Assembly (NCBI RefSeq): GCF_000025485.1
Contig: NC_013851.1
Coordinates: forward strand, 3,220,001-3,284,000
Source: Allochromatium vinosum DSM 180
Lineage (GTDB): Bacteria > Pseudomonadota > Gammaproteobacteria > Chromatiales > Chromatiaceae
Length of the DNA stretch: 64,000 nt
Direction of reading: 5' to 3'
This document shows, piece after piece, positions 29,601-39,124 of the stretch. The notes beneath the pieces were generated by a model. That model saw only the letters and a program-made list of their open reading frames with translations, searched no databases and had not been told where the DNA came from. Both the position numbers and the translations under genes were made by a program. Numbering within the stretch: position 1 is the first letter of the stretch; the number at the start of each line of letters is the position of its first letter.

Positions 29601-31728
29601 CCTGGGCGAGCTTGCGCAATTCATGCGTGCGCTCCTCGACCAGCACATTCAGGCGCGTGCGCGTGCGCTCGCCCAGCCAGACGAGGATCGCGGCCAGGGC
29701 CAGCGCCAGGAACACCGTGCTCAGGAGCGCGCCCAGAATGAGCGCGCGCGAGTCGCGGAAAGGCGCCAGCGCCTCATCCAGATCGATCTCGGTGGCCACG
29801 CCGACACCCAGGCGGCTCGACCAGCTCCAGGCGCCCATGACGGGCACGCCTCGATAGTTGCGATAGCCCTGTACATCGAGTCCGTCCTGTCCGCTCAACA
29901 CCGCCTCGGCCAGCCGGGTCAGGGGCCAGGTGGAAGGCTCACTCGTCGGTGCCTGACCGGCCGTCAGATCGACGCCGGGATCACGCACCCTCCAGTTCAG
30001 AAAACCGGGCGCGTCGCCGATACGGACCGACAGCGCCTGGGTATCGCTGAAACGCGATGGCGTCAGCAAACGTGCCTGACGGTCGAGCAGATAGGTCTCG
30101 CCCGTCTCGCCAATGCGCATGATCGACCCGATCCGGCCGAAGGTCAGGGCCGGATCGAAGCGCATGGCCAGCACGCCGATGATGTGCGCCTCACGTCTTA
30201 TCGGCGCGAGGATGAACATGGCCGACTCCGAGCGAGCACTCGCGGTCGGCTCGTCTGGACGATCCAGTGTCGTCGGCGGGATGAAGACCGGCTCCCCGGC
30301 CAGCGCACGCGCGAAGGCTTCGGGTTCGCGCGTGGCCAGTTGCGACGGACGATCCGCATCGAGCGCATGCACGGCAATGGCGACACGCCCATCGGGCGCG
30401 AGCAGTTTCAGATTGGATAGACCCGTTTCCTCGATGTACGTCTGCTGGATTTGGCGAAGACGCTCGCGATCGGCCACCTCGGGTCGCGGCGCACCGCCCG
30501 GCGTATCACTGATGAACCGACTGGCCAGTGCGACCAGTGCCGGATGCTCGGCGATATGGTGGATGTGGAGCATCCGTTCATCCAGCCACATCTCCAGCGT
30601 CCCGAACGCTGCGCGGTTGAGGGTTTTCAACGTCTGCCCGATCTCGGCGCGCAGTCCGCGCTCCATCCGACCGAATCCATGACCGGCCAGGATCAGGATC
30701 AGGGTCAAAAAGATCCCGACCACCAGCAGAGCGATCTGGCGCAGATTGCGCCGGTCGAACAGCCGGTCCTCCGCGCCCTGATGCGAGTGCCGCAACAGGA
30801 TCAGGAGCAAAACCGCCAAGGTCGTCAGAACCGCGACGCCGATCAGGAGCCGTATGGAAACCGGCCAGAATGCCTCGCCCTCCACCGGCTCATTGCCGAC
30901 CACAGCTGTCGTCGCGTACAGCCAGCGCTCCCTGAGCTGATTGAGCTCTTCCGGGGTGACGCGCGCCATTGCCTTGCCGAGCGCCGAGTGCAGCAACGGC
31001 CAGTCGCTGCGCACCCCGATGCGCAGCCCGGCCATGTTCGGGTCGACGGCATCGACCTCACCCGAGATCAGCAGATTGGTCAGCAGATTGCCGGCGATCT
31101 GATAACGCACCACGGCATCCCGGCCGATGGCGGCATCGGCCTGTCCGAGCGCAACGGCTTTCAGCGAGTCGAGCGCATCCGGGGTCGGGAGGCGCTGAAT
31201 GTCCGGATAGTGCCGGCTCAACAGACCCTCGATGAAGAAGCCGGCCGGAAAGGCGACCACCCGCCCACGCAAGTCGGCCAGCGTCGCGAAACGCTGGTCG
31301 CGACGACTGACGATCACATTGGGCGTTGTCGCATAGGACTCGGTGAAGAGCAGATCGGCGCGCCGCGCCTCGGTGGCGACGATGTTGAGCATCAGATCGA
31401 GCCGTTTGTCGCGGATCTGGTCCATGAAGGCGTTCCAGTCCGACCCGGTGTGATACTCGACCCGCAGACCGAGTTTGTCGGCCAGCAGGTTCAGATAATC
31501 GATCGAGAGGCCGCGTGGCTCACCATACCTGTTGAAATTGAAGGGCGGCCAGTTGCGCTCGTTGTGCGCGCGGATGACGGGATGCTCGTGCAGCCAGGCG
31601 CGCTCGGCCTCGCTCAGGGGGATGTCGGCGCTTGCGGCCACTGTATGGGCCAGGGATTGGACGCCAGCCGGCCCCAGGACGACCACGAGCAGCGTGAAAG
31701 CGATGATGATCGTCGTACGCCGGGTCAT
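26611..31728 (-). CDS. Very large hybrid sensor kinase (SBP-Cache-PAS-PAS-HisKA-HATPase-REC-REC-Hpt)
   Basis: 1705-aa inner-membrane phosphorelay kinase. Order: signal/first helix about 7-27; family 3 solute-binding domain about 48-272; helices about 290-312 and 331-350; Cache-like periplasmic domain about 365-655; helix about 662-685; PAS about 705-815 and 830-950; HisKA with His980 ([10 protein letters not shown]); HATPase to about 1200 (DTGIGMS, GGTGLGL); receiver 1 with Asp1271; receiver 2 with Asp1417; and a C-terminal Hpt domain with His1567 (AHTLKG). All phosphorelay residues are present. The layout is like EvgS/BvgS plus an extra Cache sensor. It lies 100 bases downstream of the HD-GYP regulator on the same strand, a probable output. 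Confidence 0.93.
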   Translation of the reverse strand: MTRRTTIIIAFTLLVVVLGPAGVQSLAHTVAASADIPLSEAERAWLHEHPVIRAHNERNWPPFNFNRYGEPRGLSIDYLNLLADKLGLRVEYHTGSDWNAFMDQIRDKRLDLMLNIVATEARRADLLFTESYATTPNVIVSRRDQRFATLADLRGRVVAFPAGFFIEGLLSRHYPDIQRLPTPDALDSLKAVALGQADAAIGRDAVVRYQIAGNLLTNLLISGEVDAVDPNMAGLRIGVRSDWPLLHSALGKAMARVTPEELNQLRERWLYATTAVVGNEPVEGEAFWPVSIRLLIGVAVLTTLAVLLLILLRHSHQGAEDRLFDRRNLRQIALLVVGIFLTLILILAGHGFGRMERGLRAEIGQTLKTLNRAAFGTLEMWLDERMLHIHHIAEHPALVALASRFISDTPGGAPRPEVADRERLRQIQQTYIEETGLSNLKLLAPDGRVAIAVHALDADRPSQLATREPEAFARALAGEPVFIPPTTLDRPDEPTASARSESAMFILAPIRREAHIIGVLAMRFDPALTFGRIGSIMRIGETGETYLLDRQARLLTPSRFSDTQALSVRIGDAPGFLNWRVRDPGVDLTAGQAPTSEPSTWPLTRLAEAVLSGQDGLDVQGYRNYRGVPVMGAWSWSSRLGVGVATEIDLDEALAPFRDSRALILGALLSTVFLALALAAILVWLGERTRTRLNVLVEERTHELRKLAQVVEQNPLCIVITDVEGRIEHVNPAFTRLTGYAREEAIGENPRLLKSDLNPPELYVELWDTILSGRTWNGEICNRKKDGEFYWVSVSIAPVTNRRGQVTHFVAMSQDLTERRRIDEELAARERLFRNLVSTIPGTVFRCLIDSDWTMLFISDEIERLSGYPASAFIHKGVRTYTSLIHPDDVAHVEQLIDAAVSRHLPYTVEYRIIDREGRIHHVYEQGQASYDSAGAPIDLAGTVIDISDRKAAEVELLAAKELAEEATQAKSSFLANMSHEIRTPMNAIIGLSHLALQTELDARQRNYIEKVHRSAESLLGIINDILDFSKIEAGKLDIEHIAFRLEDVMDNLANLVGLKAEEKGVELMFDLPPEVPTALVGDPLRLGQILINLGNNAVKFTEPGGEILISVRVMDQGADWVRLGFSVCDTGIGMSAEQQARLFEPFSQADMSTTRKYGGTGLGLTISTRLTELMGGEIRVESAPGAGSTFGFDVRLGQQSGVVSEPARLTLEALSLRILVVDDNATAREILTQMLLAFGFAVESAASGREALDRLRVVDRLEPFDLVLMDWKMPEMDGIETIRRLCAQTEITQAPALIMVTAYGHEAAHQVAVELGVSGFLTKPVTSSNLLDAIMHAVGRRGGQFTRMPNRQEESSEAIAGLRGAHVLLVEDNELNQELALELLVSNGLSVEIAANGREALERLAGESRFDGVLMDCQMPVMDGYTATRAIREQPELAGLPVIAMTANVMSGDREKALAAGMNDHIGKPINVREMFATLAKWIRPARAVLPSFASAVRIEIPDTPVESIPELPGIDTQAGLAISQNDPRLYLKLLRRFRESQGDFAVRFTAARLDSDPEAATRCAHTLKGVAGNIAAPDVQAAAQALESACQAGESAEHLDVLLAETLVCLEPVLAGLAVLDRSESAESGAAPVERAVVEPILARLRALLLDDDTEAADVVDELTPLLAGSALGLLMGRMTRAIEYYDFEAALTVLDELEQNLT

Positions 31729-31828
31729 CGTAAATGTGTGACGACCGGAGAGCTATCCATGACACCGCCCGCCTGCGGGTGGCGTCGACGCCGCATCGCG
31801 ATCCATGGCACTCGCCGCACCGCTCGGG

Positions 31829-32899
<1,071 letters not shown>

Positions 32900-32995
32900 T
32901 GAGCGACTCCAAATCCGTGAGGAAACGACCCGTCGTGGCCCGGCCCGTCTCGATGCGGCATGAGGCCGCTCAAGCCGAGTTCGTCATGTCCAGAT

Positions 32996-33634
32996 TTAGC
33001 ACAAAAGCGACTTCGAATCCTTTAACCAGGTCTCGTTCGGGCACAGTCGGGGAGGCGCTTCACGCATTCCCCATCGATGCCCGAGTCTCCATTCTCTGGC
33101 GCCCGGCTCGAAGGCACGCAGTGCCTCGACCTCCCAGGGATGGGCTGCATTCTCCGGTCGGATGGGTTTGAGGCTGGTGATATGGAACCGCACGCCGGAG
33201 CGCTCGGCGGCCCACTCAGCAAGGATGCGCGTCATGTAGGCCGGATTGATCTTGGTCAGCGTCAGCGAGTTCGCGTGGAGATCGCGTTGCGGATGCTTGA
33301 GATAGGGATTGGGGGGCGTCTCAGGCGTGACCGGCACATAGACACCCTCGTGCCTGGCGTTCCAGCTGCGTGTGATCAGCAGCAGATCGAAGAAGGAACG
33401 GGCCGACTCGCGTGACAGCTCCTCGCGATGGTGTGCGGCCTGATACAGATTCCAGTCAAGCGAACCGGCCACGATTACCAACCAGAGTCCGAGCACCAGA
33501 GACAGCTTGAGCCGGAGCTGGAGAGCGGCGCGCAAGCCACCGCCCCCCTCCTGGACGTTGGCATAGCCTGGCATGCCGACCGCGCCCTGAGACGCTCTCG
33601 ATGTCACGGAATCGACCTCGCTAACTATTTTCAC
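32996..33634 (-). pseudogene. Truncated Tll0287-like (DUF3365) sensor fragment
   Basis: About 212 codons from a GTG at 33634, which has AGGAA eight bases upstream. A membrane helix (LSLVLGLWLVIVAGSLDWNL) is followed by the DUF3365/Tll0287-like domain: FFDLLLITRSWNARHEGVYVP, TPPNPYLKHP, INPAYMTR and FHITSLKPIRPENAAHPWE. In complete members this runs on to FRYMAPL and a CxxCH heme site, then often a kinase or cyclase. Here the match stops at FEPGAREW; the next 29 residues are unrelated, and no CxxCH is found in any frame before the HD-GYP gene. It looks like the 5' remnant of a larger sensor. It could still be expressed ahead of the HD-GYP regulator. Confidence 0.65.
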
Positions 33635-33735
33635 GTCAGCCGCTTCCTGAGGGGGCCACCGATGGGCGAGTCCCTGCAATAACCCAGAGCCAAAGTGTGA
33701 AGTCGGACGGACGAAGCAAACAGGGAGAATCATGC

Positions 33736-33780
33736 TTGATGCGCACTCGCCGGAGACGCTATAACAGTTCTGAGAACCGT
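33736..33780 (+). promoter_or_regulatory. Candidate promoter with overlapping inverted repeat before the SCO gene
   Basis: TTGATG (33736-33741), an 18-base spacer and TATAAC (33760-33765) face the SCO gene. ACAGTTCT (33764-33771) and AGAACCGT (33773-33780) form an inverted repeat with one mismatch that covers the end of the -10 and the predicted transcription start, a typical operator position for a repressor. Confidence 0.45.
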
Positions 33781-33846
33781 TCGACCGGATCGGCGTCTCG
33801 GCATCAGGACGCTGCATTCTTCTGACACGCAAGGAGCCGGTTGCAC

Positions 33847-34458
33847 ATGAAGCGCTCGTCGATCGCCATACTGCTGGCAGCCGCCGTATCGGCCGGAATC
33901 CTGTCGTGCTTGGAGCCGGGTCCAGCGTCCGAATCCAGCCAGGCTCCACTGGAGCTGGCCACGCCGCCGACGGGAGGGGATTTTACACTGGATTCGGCCG
34001 CCGGCCCCGTGCGTTTGAGCGATCTGCGCGGGCAGGCGGTGCTGATCTATTTCGGCTACACGGCCTGCCCAGACATCTGCCCAACCAATCTGGTCTCGAT
34101 CGCCAAGGCGCTGCGTTCATTGCACCCTGCCGAGTTGGACCGCACGCGCGTGCTCTTCGTCAGCGTCGACCCCGAGCGCGACGATCCTGAACATCTGGCG
34201 AGATATGTCGCCTATTTCCATCCCAACGTCCTGGGTCTCACCGGAACGCCCGAGCAGTTGGCCCAGGTCGCCAAACGCTATGGCGCGGCCTATCAACGTG
34301 TCGAAGACACCGGCTCGGCCATGGGCTATCTGATCGATCACTCGGCCTTCACCGCTGTCGTCGACCCGAATGGACGCCTGGTCCAGACGCTCGGCCACGC
34401 CAGTCCGCCCGAGACGATCCGGGCAGCAATTCGCACGGCGCTCGGCACCGAACCTTGA
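33847..34458 (+). CDS. SCO1/SenC family copper chaperone lipoprotein
   Basis: 203-aa periplasmic thioredoxin-fold protein. The signal peptide ends in a possible lipobox (ILSC, Cys21), so it is probably membrane-tethered. The copper site is complete: Cys74 and Cys78 in TACPDICPT, and His165 in LIDHSAF. SCO proteins deliver copper to the CuA site of cytochrome oxidase or act in redox homeostasis. The ATG at 33847 is preferred to an in-frame TTG at 33841. A PCuAC gene follows 23 bases on, the classic copper-delivery pair. Confidence 0.93.
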   Translation: MKRSSIAILLAAAVSAGILSCLEPGPASESSQAPLELATPPTGGDFTLDSAAGPVRLSDLRGQAVLIYFGYTACPDICPTNLVSIAKALRSLHPAELDRTRVLFVSVDPERDDPEHLARYVAYFHPNVLGLTGTPEQLAQVAKRYGAAYQRVEDTGSAMGYLIDHSAFTAVVDPNGRLVQTLGHASPPETIRAAIRTALGTEP

Positions 34459-34481
34459 TCCATCACCGGAGACTTTCGAAC

Positions 34482-34934
34482 ATGCATGCCATCCGCACCC
34501 TGTTTGCCGGCGTACTCCTGTCGGGCGCCAGCCTCACGCTCAGTGCCGCCGGTCTGGAGGTCGGCGATCCCTATGTCCGCGCCGTACCGCCCGGGCAGTC
34601 CAACAGTGCCGCCTTCATGTCGTTGCGCAACATCTCGACCGAGGACCAGGCGCTGATCGGTGCCGAGAGTCCGGCCGCCGAGACCGTCGAGCTGCACACC
34701 CATGTCGAGGAGAACGGCCTGATGCGCATGCGCCGGATCGGGCGCATCGTGTTACCGGCTGGCGAGACCACGACGCTGGCGCCCGGTGGACTCCATGTCA
34801 TGCTGATCGGACTCAAGTCCGAGCTGACTCCCGGCCAGAACGTCGAGCTGACCCTGATTCAGGACGACGGCGAGCGTATGGTGATCCAGGCTCCCGTGCG
34901 CCGCCTGGAACCCATGCATCACGCGGCGCATTGA
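34482..34934 (+). CDS. PCuAC-type periplasmic copper chaperone
   Basis: 150-aa secreted protein with a signal peptide ending about SAAG. The copper-binding pattern H-X10-M-X21-H-X-M is exact: His72, Met83, His105 and Met107. PCuAC proteins bring Cu(I) to SCO proteins or directly to cytochrome oxidase. A histidine-rich tail (MHHAAH) may add metal binding. It lies directly after the SCO gene and before cytochrome c4, so the locus concerns copper and respiratory electron transfer. The ATG at 34482 begins the signal peptide. Confidence 0.93.
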   Translation: MHAIRTLFAGVLLSGASLTLSAAGLEVGDPYVRAVPPGQSNSAAFMSLRNISTEDQALIGAESPAAETVELHTHVEENGLMRMRRIGRIVLPAGETTTLAPGGLHVMLIGLKSELTPGQNVELTLIQDDGERMVIQAPVRRLEPMHHAAH

Positions 34935-35003
34935 GTCCGCACGGGAAACGGTTACGAACTCTTCGAGCCAACGGCGGTCTACCGAACCATCCAGGCACGC
35001 CCC

Positions 35004-35023
35004 CCGGATACCCATGTATCCGG
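35004..35023. promoter_or_regulatory. Perfect 8-bp inverted repeat beside the cytochrome c4 promoter
   Basis: CCGGATAC (35004-35011) and GTATCCGG (35016-35023) are exact reverse complements separated by CCAT. The repeat ends one base before the candidate -35 hexamer at 35025. It may be an operator for the cytochrome gene or a terminator for the SCO-PCuAC transcript; the T-run after it is only three bases. Confidence 0.5.
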
Positions 35024-35024
35024 T

Positions 35025-35054
35025 TTGACCCAGGGGCCAAGCGTCTGATATACA
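35025..35054 (+). promoter_or_regulatory. Candidate sigma-70 promoter for cytochrome c4
   Basis: TTGACC (35025-35030), an 18-base spacer and TATACA (35049-35054), in the 208-base gap before the cytochrome gene. The leader would be about 80 bases long. Confidence 0.5.
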
Positions 35055-35142
35055 TTGCCGGATTTTTTCCCACCCCAACACCCACAGGTCGTTTGTCGAT
35101 GGCTCGAGACGGCCGCGAACACGAACAGAATTAGGCACTCGC

Positions 35143-35772
35143 ATGAAGAAGACTTGGCTGACAACGGTTTCAGTGGCGGCGGTTTTGGCGAGCGGTCTGG
35201 CGCAGGCCGCCGAGGAACTCCAACCGGCAGACCCCGCGCGGGGCGAGACGAAGGCCAACACCATCTGCATGGCGTGCCATGGCCCTCAGGGTAACAGCGT
35301 CGTGCCCCTCTGGCCCAAACTCGCCGGCCAGCATCCCGAATACATCATCAAGCAGTTGATGAACTTCAAGGCCGGCGAGCGCTACAACGTCCAGATGACG
35401 CCCATGGCGATGCCGCTCACCGAGCAGGAAGTGCTCGATGTGGCCGCCTATTTCTCGACCCAGACCCAGAGCGGCGGTCAGGCCGATCGTGAGTTGGCTG
35501 AAAAGGGCGAGGCGATCTATCGCGCCGGCAATCCCGCGACCGGCGTGCCCGCGTGCAGTGCCTGCCATGGTCCGGCCGGCATGGGTCAGGGTCTGTCGAA
35601 GTTCCCCCGTCTCTCGGGTCAGCACGCCGACTATGTCAAGCAGACCCTGGAATACTTCCGCAAGGGCGAACGCGCCAATGACCCCAATGGCATGATGCGC
35701 GGTGTCGCCGCCCGCATGAGCGACCAGGAGATCGCCGCTGTGTCGCAGTACATCCAGGGCCTGTCGAAGTAA
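35143..35772 (+). CDS. Diheme cytochrome c4
   Basis: 209-aa periplasmic or membrane-associated diheme cytochrome. The signal peptide ends about AQAA. There are two heme-binding motifs in two similar halves: Cys42-Cys45-His46 (CMACHGPQG) and Cys138-Cys141-His142 (CSACHGPAG). Each half carries a methionine-containing loop (MTPMAMPL; NGMMRGVA) for the axial ligand. Cytochrome c4 carries electrons to terminal oxidases. It has its own promoter and a strong terminator, so it is probably a single-gene unit beside the copper-chaperone genes. Confidence 0.95.
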   Translation: MKKTWLTTVSVAAVLASGLAQAAEELQPADPARGETKANTICMACHGPQGNSVVPLWPKLAGQHPEYIIKQLMNFKAGERYNVQMTPMAMPLTEQEVLDVAAYFSTQTQSGGQADRELAEKGEAIYRAGNPATGVPACSACHGPAGMGQGLSKFPRLSGQHADYVKQTLEYFRKGERANDPNGMMRGVAARMSDQEIAAVSQYIQGLSK

Positions 35773-35798
35773 GATCGCCCCTCGACCGGATGGACCGA

Positions 35799-35824
35799 AA
35801 AGGCCGCGTATCGCGGCCTTTTTC
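35799..35824 (+). terminator. Rho-independent terminator after cytochrome c4
   Basis: AAAGGCCGCG (35799-35808) pairs perfectly with CGCGGCCTTT (35812-35821) across a TAT loop, followed by more T residues. It lies 27 bases after the stop. Confidence 0.88.
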
Positions 35825-35883
35825 ACGCCGAGACGGATTGCTCTCCCCCGCCGGCCCCCGATCACAGCGCACAAGGATTCGTC

Positions 35884-37194
35884 ATGACCATCGACCCCAC
35901 CGTGGCCAGTCGCTTTGCGCGTCTGCGCTGGATGATCTACGTCATTCTCGTCCTGGCCTATATGACGGCCTTCTTCCATCGCATGGCCCCTGGCGTGGTC
36001 TCGGCGGAACTGATGGCCGCCTTTCAGACCAGCGGGGCGGCGCTCGGCTCGCTGGCGGCGATGTATTACTACATCTATACCGCCATGCAGATCCCGGCCG
36101 GGGTGCTGGCCGATACCCTGGGGCCACGTGTCGGAGTCGCGATCGGCTGCCTGGTGGCCGGAGCCGGTTCGGTGCTGTTCGGTCTGGCCGAAACCTTCGA
36201 GATCGCCTCGGCCGGTCGACTGCTGGTCGGACTCGGGGTGTCGGTCATCTTCGTCGGGCTGATGCGTTCCAATACCCTCTGGTTCAGCGAGCGCGTCTAT
36301 GGCGCCATCAGCGGTCTGACCCTGCTGCTCGGCAATCTGGGAGCGATCCTGGCTGCCGGTCCGCTGGCGCTGGCGCTCCAGGCCACCTCCTGGCGCAACG
36401 TCTTCGTCGGCATCGGGCTGTTCTCAGGGCTGATCGCACTGCTGTCGATCCTCTTCGTGCGCAGCCGGCCCGAGGATGCGGGTCTGCCCTCGGTCCAGGA
36501 ACTGGAGGGACGCCAGCCCCACCCGCCGCGCGCACGTCACTGGCTGCTCGATCTGCGCGGCGTGCTGACCACGGGCGCGGTCTGGCCGAGCTTCTTCGTC
36601 ATGTTCGGTGTCACCGGCAGTCTGCTGGCCTTCGCCGGACTCTGGGGCGTACCCCTGATGCGCGACAGCTTTGGTCTCGATCGCACCGCCGCCTCGCTCT
36701 ACACCACGGTCGCGCTGAGCGGGTTCGCGATCGGCTGTCTGGCGATGGGGGCGCTCTCGGATCGTCTGGGGCGGCGCAAGCCGGTCATCGTCGGGGCGAG
36801 CGCGCTGTCACTGCTGCTGTGGCTGGCCTTGACCCTGCTGCCCTGGGGTCCGGGCTGGAGCGGACTGCTGCTCTATGGTCTGTTGGGGCTGGTGGCGGGC
36901 GGCTTCGTCGTCGGCTATGCGGTGGCCAAGGAGGTGGTCGCCCCCGGTGTCGCCGGAATGTCCATCGCGCTGGTCAACACGGGACTCTTCCTGGGCGCCG
37001 CCATCATGCAGCCGGCTTTCGGCTGGGCCATGGATCTGACCTGGGATGGCGCGCTCGCCGACGGAGTGCGGGTCTATGCGCTCGCCGATTACCGCAACGG
37101 ACTCTGGCTCTCGGCCGGATTCGCCGGTGTCGGTCTGATCGCCGCGCTCTTCGTGCGCGAGACGCGCTGTCGCAACATCACGCTTTCGGCTTGA
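35884..37194 (+). CDS. Major facilitator superfamily transporter
   Basis: 436-aa inner-membrane protein with about twelve helices in two halves joined by a loop near residues 195-220. The first half has the DTLGPRVGVAIG stretch in the loop after helix 2, and the second half has the typical SDRLGRRKPVI loop. It resembles the anion:cation/sugar-phosphate-type MFS carriers in its early part (FFHRMAPGVVSAEL), but the substrate cannot be assigned. It follows the cytochrome c4 terminator and overlaps the convergent GGDEF-EAL gene by 17 bases. Confidence 0.88.
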   Translation: MTIDPTVASRFARLRWMIYVILVLAYMTAFFHRMAPGVVSAELMAAFQTSGAALGSLAAMYYYIYTAMQIPAGVLADTLGPRVGVAIGCLVAGAGSVLFGLAETFEIASAGRLLVGLGVSVIFVGLMRSNTLWFSERVYGAISGLTLLLGNLGAILAAGPLALALQATSWRNVFVGIGLFSGLIALLSILFVRSRPEDAGLPSVQELEGRQPHPPRARHWLLDLRGVLTTGAVWPSFFVMFGVTGSLLAFAGLWGVPLMRDSFGLDRTAASLYTTVALSGFAIGCLAMGALSDRLGRRKPVIVGASALSLLLWLALTLLPWGPGWSGLLLYGLLGLVAGGFVVGYAVAKEVVAPGVAGMSIALVNTGLFLGAAIMQPAFGWAMDLTWDGALADGVRVYALADYRNGLWLSAGFAGVGLIAALFVRETRCRNITLSA

Positions 37195-39124
37195 GCCAGG
37201 TCGCGGCCAGTTCCTCGGCGATCATGGGTCGGCTGTAGAGATAGCCCTGCCCTTGCAGGCAGCCCTCGCCAAACAGGAAATTGGCCTGTTCGCGCGCCTC
37301 GATGCCCTCGGCCAGCACCTCCAGCCCGAGCGTGTGGGCCAGAGCGATGATGGCGCGCGCGATCGAGTCGTCGTTGACGTCGTGCGTCAGTCCCTCGATG
37401 AAGGAACGGTCGATCTTGAGCCGGTTCAGCGGCAGGCGCTTCAGATAGGACAGCGACGAGTAGCCGGTTCCGAAGTCGTCGATGGCCAGGGTGACGCCCA
37501 GCGCGCGTAGCGCGTTCAGGGCCAGGATGGCCATCTCAGCGTGGCGCATGAGCTTGGACTCGGTGACTTCCAGCTCCAGGCGCCTGGGATCGAGTCCGGT
37601 GCGCTCCAGGATCTCGGCGACCTGAGCGGGAAGCTGCAAGCGTTCCAGTTCGCGCACCGAGAGATTCACGGCCAGACGCGGCACATTCAGACCACTGGCG
37701 TCCCAGGCGACCATCTGACGGCAGCCCAGCTCGAGTATCCTCAGACCCAACTCGTCGATCAGCCCCAGATCCTCGGCCATGGGGATGAAGAGACCCGGCA
37801 GCAGCACCCCGAGCTGCGGATGACGCCAGCGGCAGAGCGCTTCGACGCCCATGAGTTCGCCCGTGATCAGATCGACCTGCGGCTGATAGTACAGCTCGAA
37901 CTCCTCACGCTGCATGGCCAACCGCAGATCGTGCTCCAGGTGCAGACGCTCGATCGCGCCCGCCGACATGGTCGGCTCGAAGAAGCTGAACCCATTGCGA
38001 CCGGATTTCTTGGTCTGGTACATGGCGATGTCGGCGCGCCGGACCAGCGTCTCCAGGTCGAGTCCATCGTCCGGATAGAGACTGATGCCGACACTGACCG
38101 TAACGAAGAACTCCCGTCCTTCGAGGCGCAGCGGCCGACTGAAATCGTCCATGACACGATCGACGAAGTGCATGATGAAACGCGGCTCCGAAATGTCCTC
38201 CAGGATGATGACGAACTCGTCGCCGCCGAGCCGCGCGATGGTATCGACGTCGCGAATCTGCGCCGACAGGATCTCGGCGACCCGACACAGCAAGGCGTCT
38301 CCGACATGATGCCCCAGGGTGTCGTTGACTTCCTTGAACCTGTCCAGATCCAGGAACAGGAGTGCGAACCGGCGCTGATAACGCTTGGCGCGCTGCAGGC
38401 ATTGTTCCAGACGTGACTGGAAGTAGGCACGATTCGGCAGGCCGGTGAGTGCGTCGTGGTGTGCCAGATAATCGAGACGCTCACTGGCTTCACGCAAGCG
38501 CTGACGCTGACGCACCGCCTCGGTGCGGTCGATGATGGCGCAGACATAGTGCAGCGCGCCCTCGGCGAGGCTCGCAATCGAGGCGATGTGCAGATCACCG
38601 ATGAAGTCGGCCTCCCCCTTGGCGCGAAAGCGCACCTCGGGGATGACGATCGCGGCATCCGCATGCAAGCTGTCCCAGGCGCTGACGACGGTCGCCTGAT
38701 CGGATTCGGCGATCAGCCGAACGAAGAAATGCTGATGGAACTGGGTGCCGCGCAAATGAAACAGTTGCTGCGCCGCCAGATTGGCCTCGTGGATCAGTCC
38801 CTGGCGATCGATCACCAGCTCGGCGATCGGCAGGGTGTTGAAGAAGGAGGAAAAGCGCGCCAGTGCCTCCTGGATGCGCTGCTGGCTCTGTACCAGTTCC
38901 TCGTTCTGGATCTCCAGCTCGGCCTGGTAGATGCGCAGGTTCTCGATCAATGCCTCTTGGTCCGGATCCTGGCGGCTCAGGAGCTCCTCGGCCAGATCGA
39001 AGCGCCGCGCACGCAGCGCGGCCAGCGCGCGCTCGCGTAGCCCGGAGGCGGGAGCGGCGAGCGCCTCCTCGAACGCCCTCGCGCTGCCGAGGCGCCTGGA
39101 CCGAGACGGCGGCCGGCTATTCAT
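37178..39124 (-). CDS. PAS-GGDEF-EAL bifunctional c-di-GMP protein
   Basis: About 648 aa, cytoplasmic. An N-terminal helical region with QNEELVQSQQRIQEAL leads to a PAS domain. A GGDEF domain follows with an intact RLGGDEFVII signature, so cyclase activity is possible. The EAL domain (GVEALCRWRHP; later DDFGTGYSSLSYLKRLP) keeps the usual metal-binding motifs, so phosphodiesterase activity is expected. The ATG at 39124 overlaps the stop of the CheB-CheR gene by eight bases, which suggests coupled translation. The frame is open back to 39172 without family sequence. No membrane segment is seen. Confidence 0.93.
   Translation of the reverse strand: MNSRPPSRSRRLGSARAFEEALAAPASGLRERALAALRARRFDLAEELLSRQDPDQEALIENLRIYQAELEIQNEELVQSQQRIQEALARFSSFFNTLPIAELVIDRQGLIHEANLAAQQLFHLRGTQFHQHFFVRLIAESDQATVVSAWDSLHADAAIVIPEVRFRAKGEADFIGDLHIASIASLAEGALHYVCAIIDRTEAVRQRQRLREASERLDYLAHHDALTGLPNRAYFQSRLEQCLQRAKRYQRRFALLFLDLDRFKEVNDTLGHHVGDALLCRVAEILSAQIRDVDTIARLGGDEFVIILEDISEPRFIMHFVDRVMDDFSRPLRLEGREFFVTVSVGISLYPDDGLDLETLVRRADIAMYQTKKSGRNGFSFFEPTMSAGAIERLHLEHDLRLAMQREEFELYYQPQVDLITGELMGVEALCRWRHPQLGVLLPGLFIPMAEDLGLIDELGLRILELGCRQMVAWDASGLNVPRLAVNLSVRELERLQLPAQVAEILERTGLDPRRLELEVTESKLMRHAEMAILALNALRALGVTLAIDDFGTGYSSLSYLKRLPLNRLKIDRSFIEGLTHDVNDDSIARAIIALAHTLGLEVLAEGIEAREQANFLFGEGCLQGQGYLYSRPMIAEELAATWLKPKA

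Noticed and set aside
35884-37194. Overlapping plus-strand 482-codon frame beginning at 35790
   Set aside because: Arginine-rich shadow frame of the MFS transporter gene; the other frame has twelve membrane helices.
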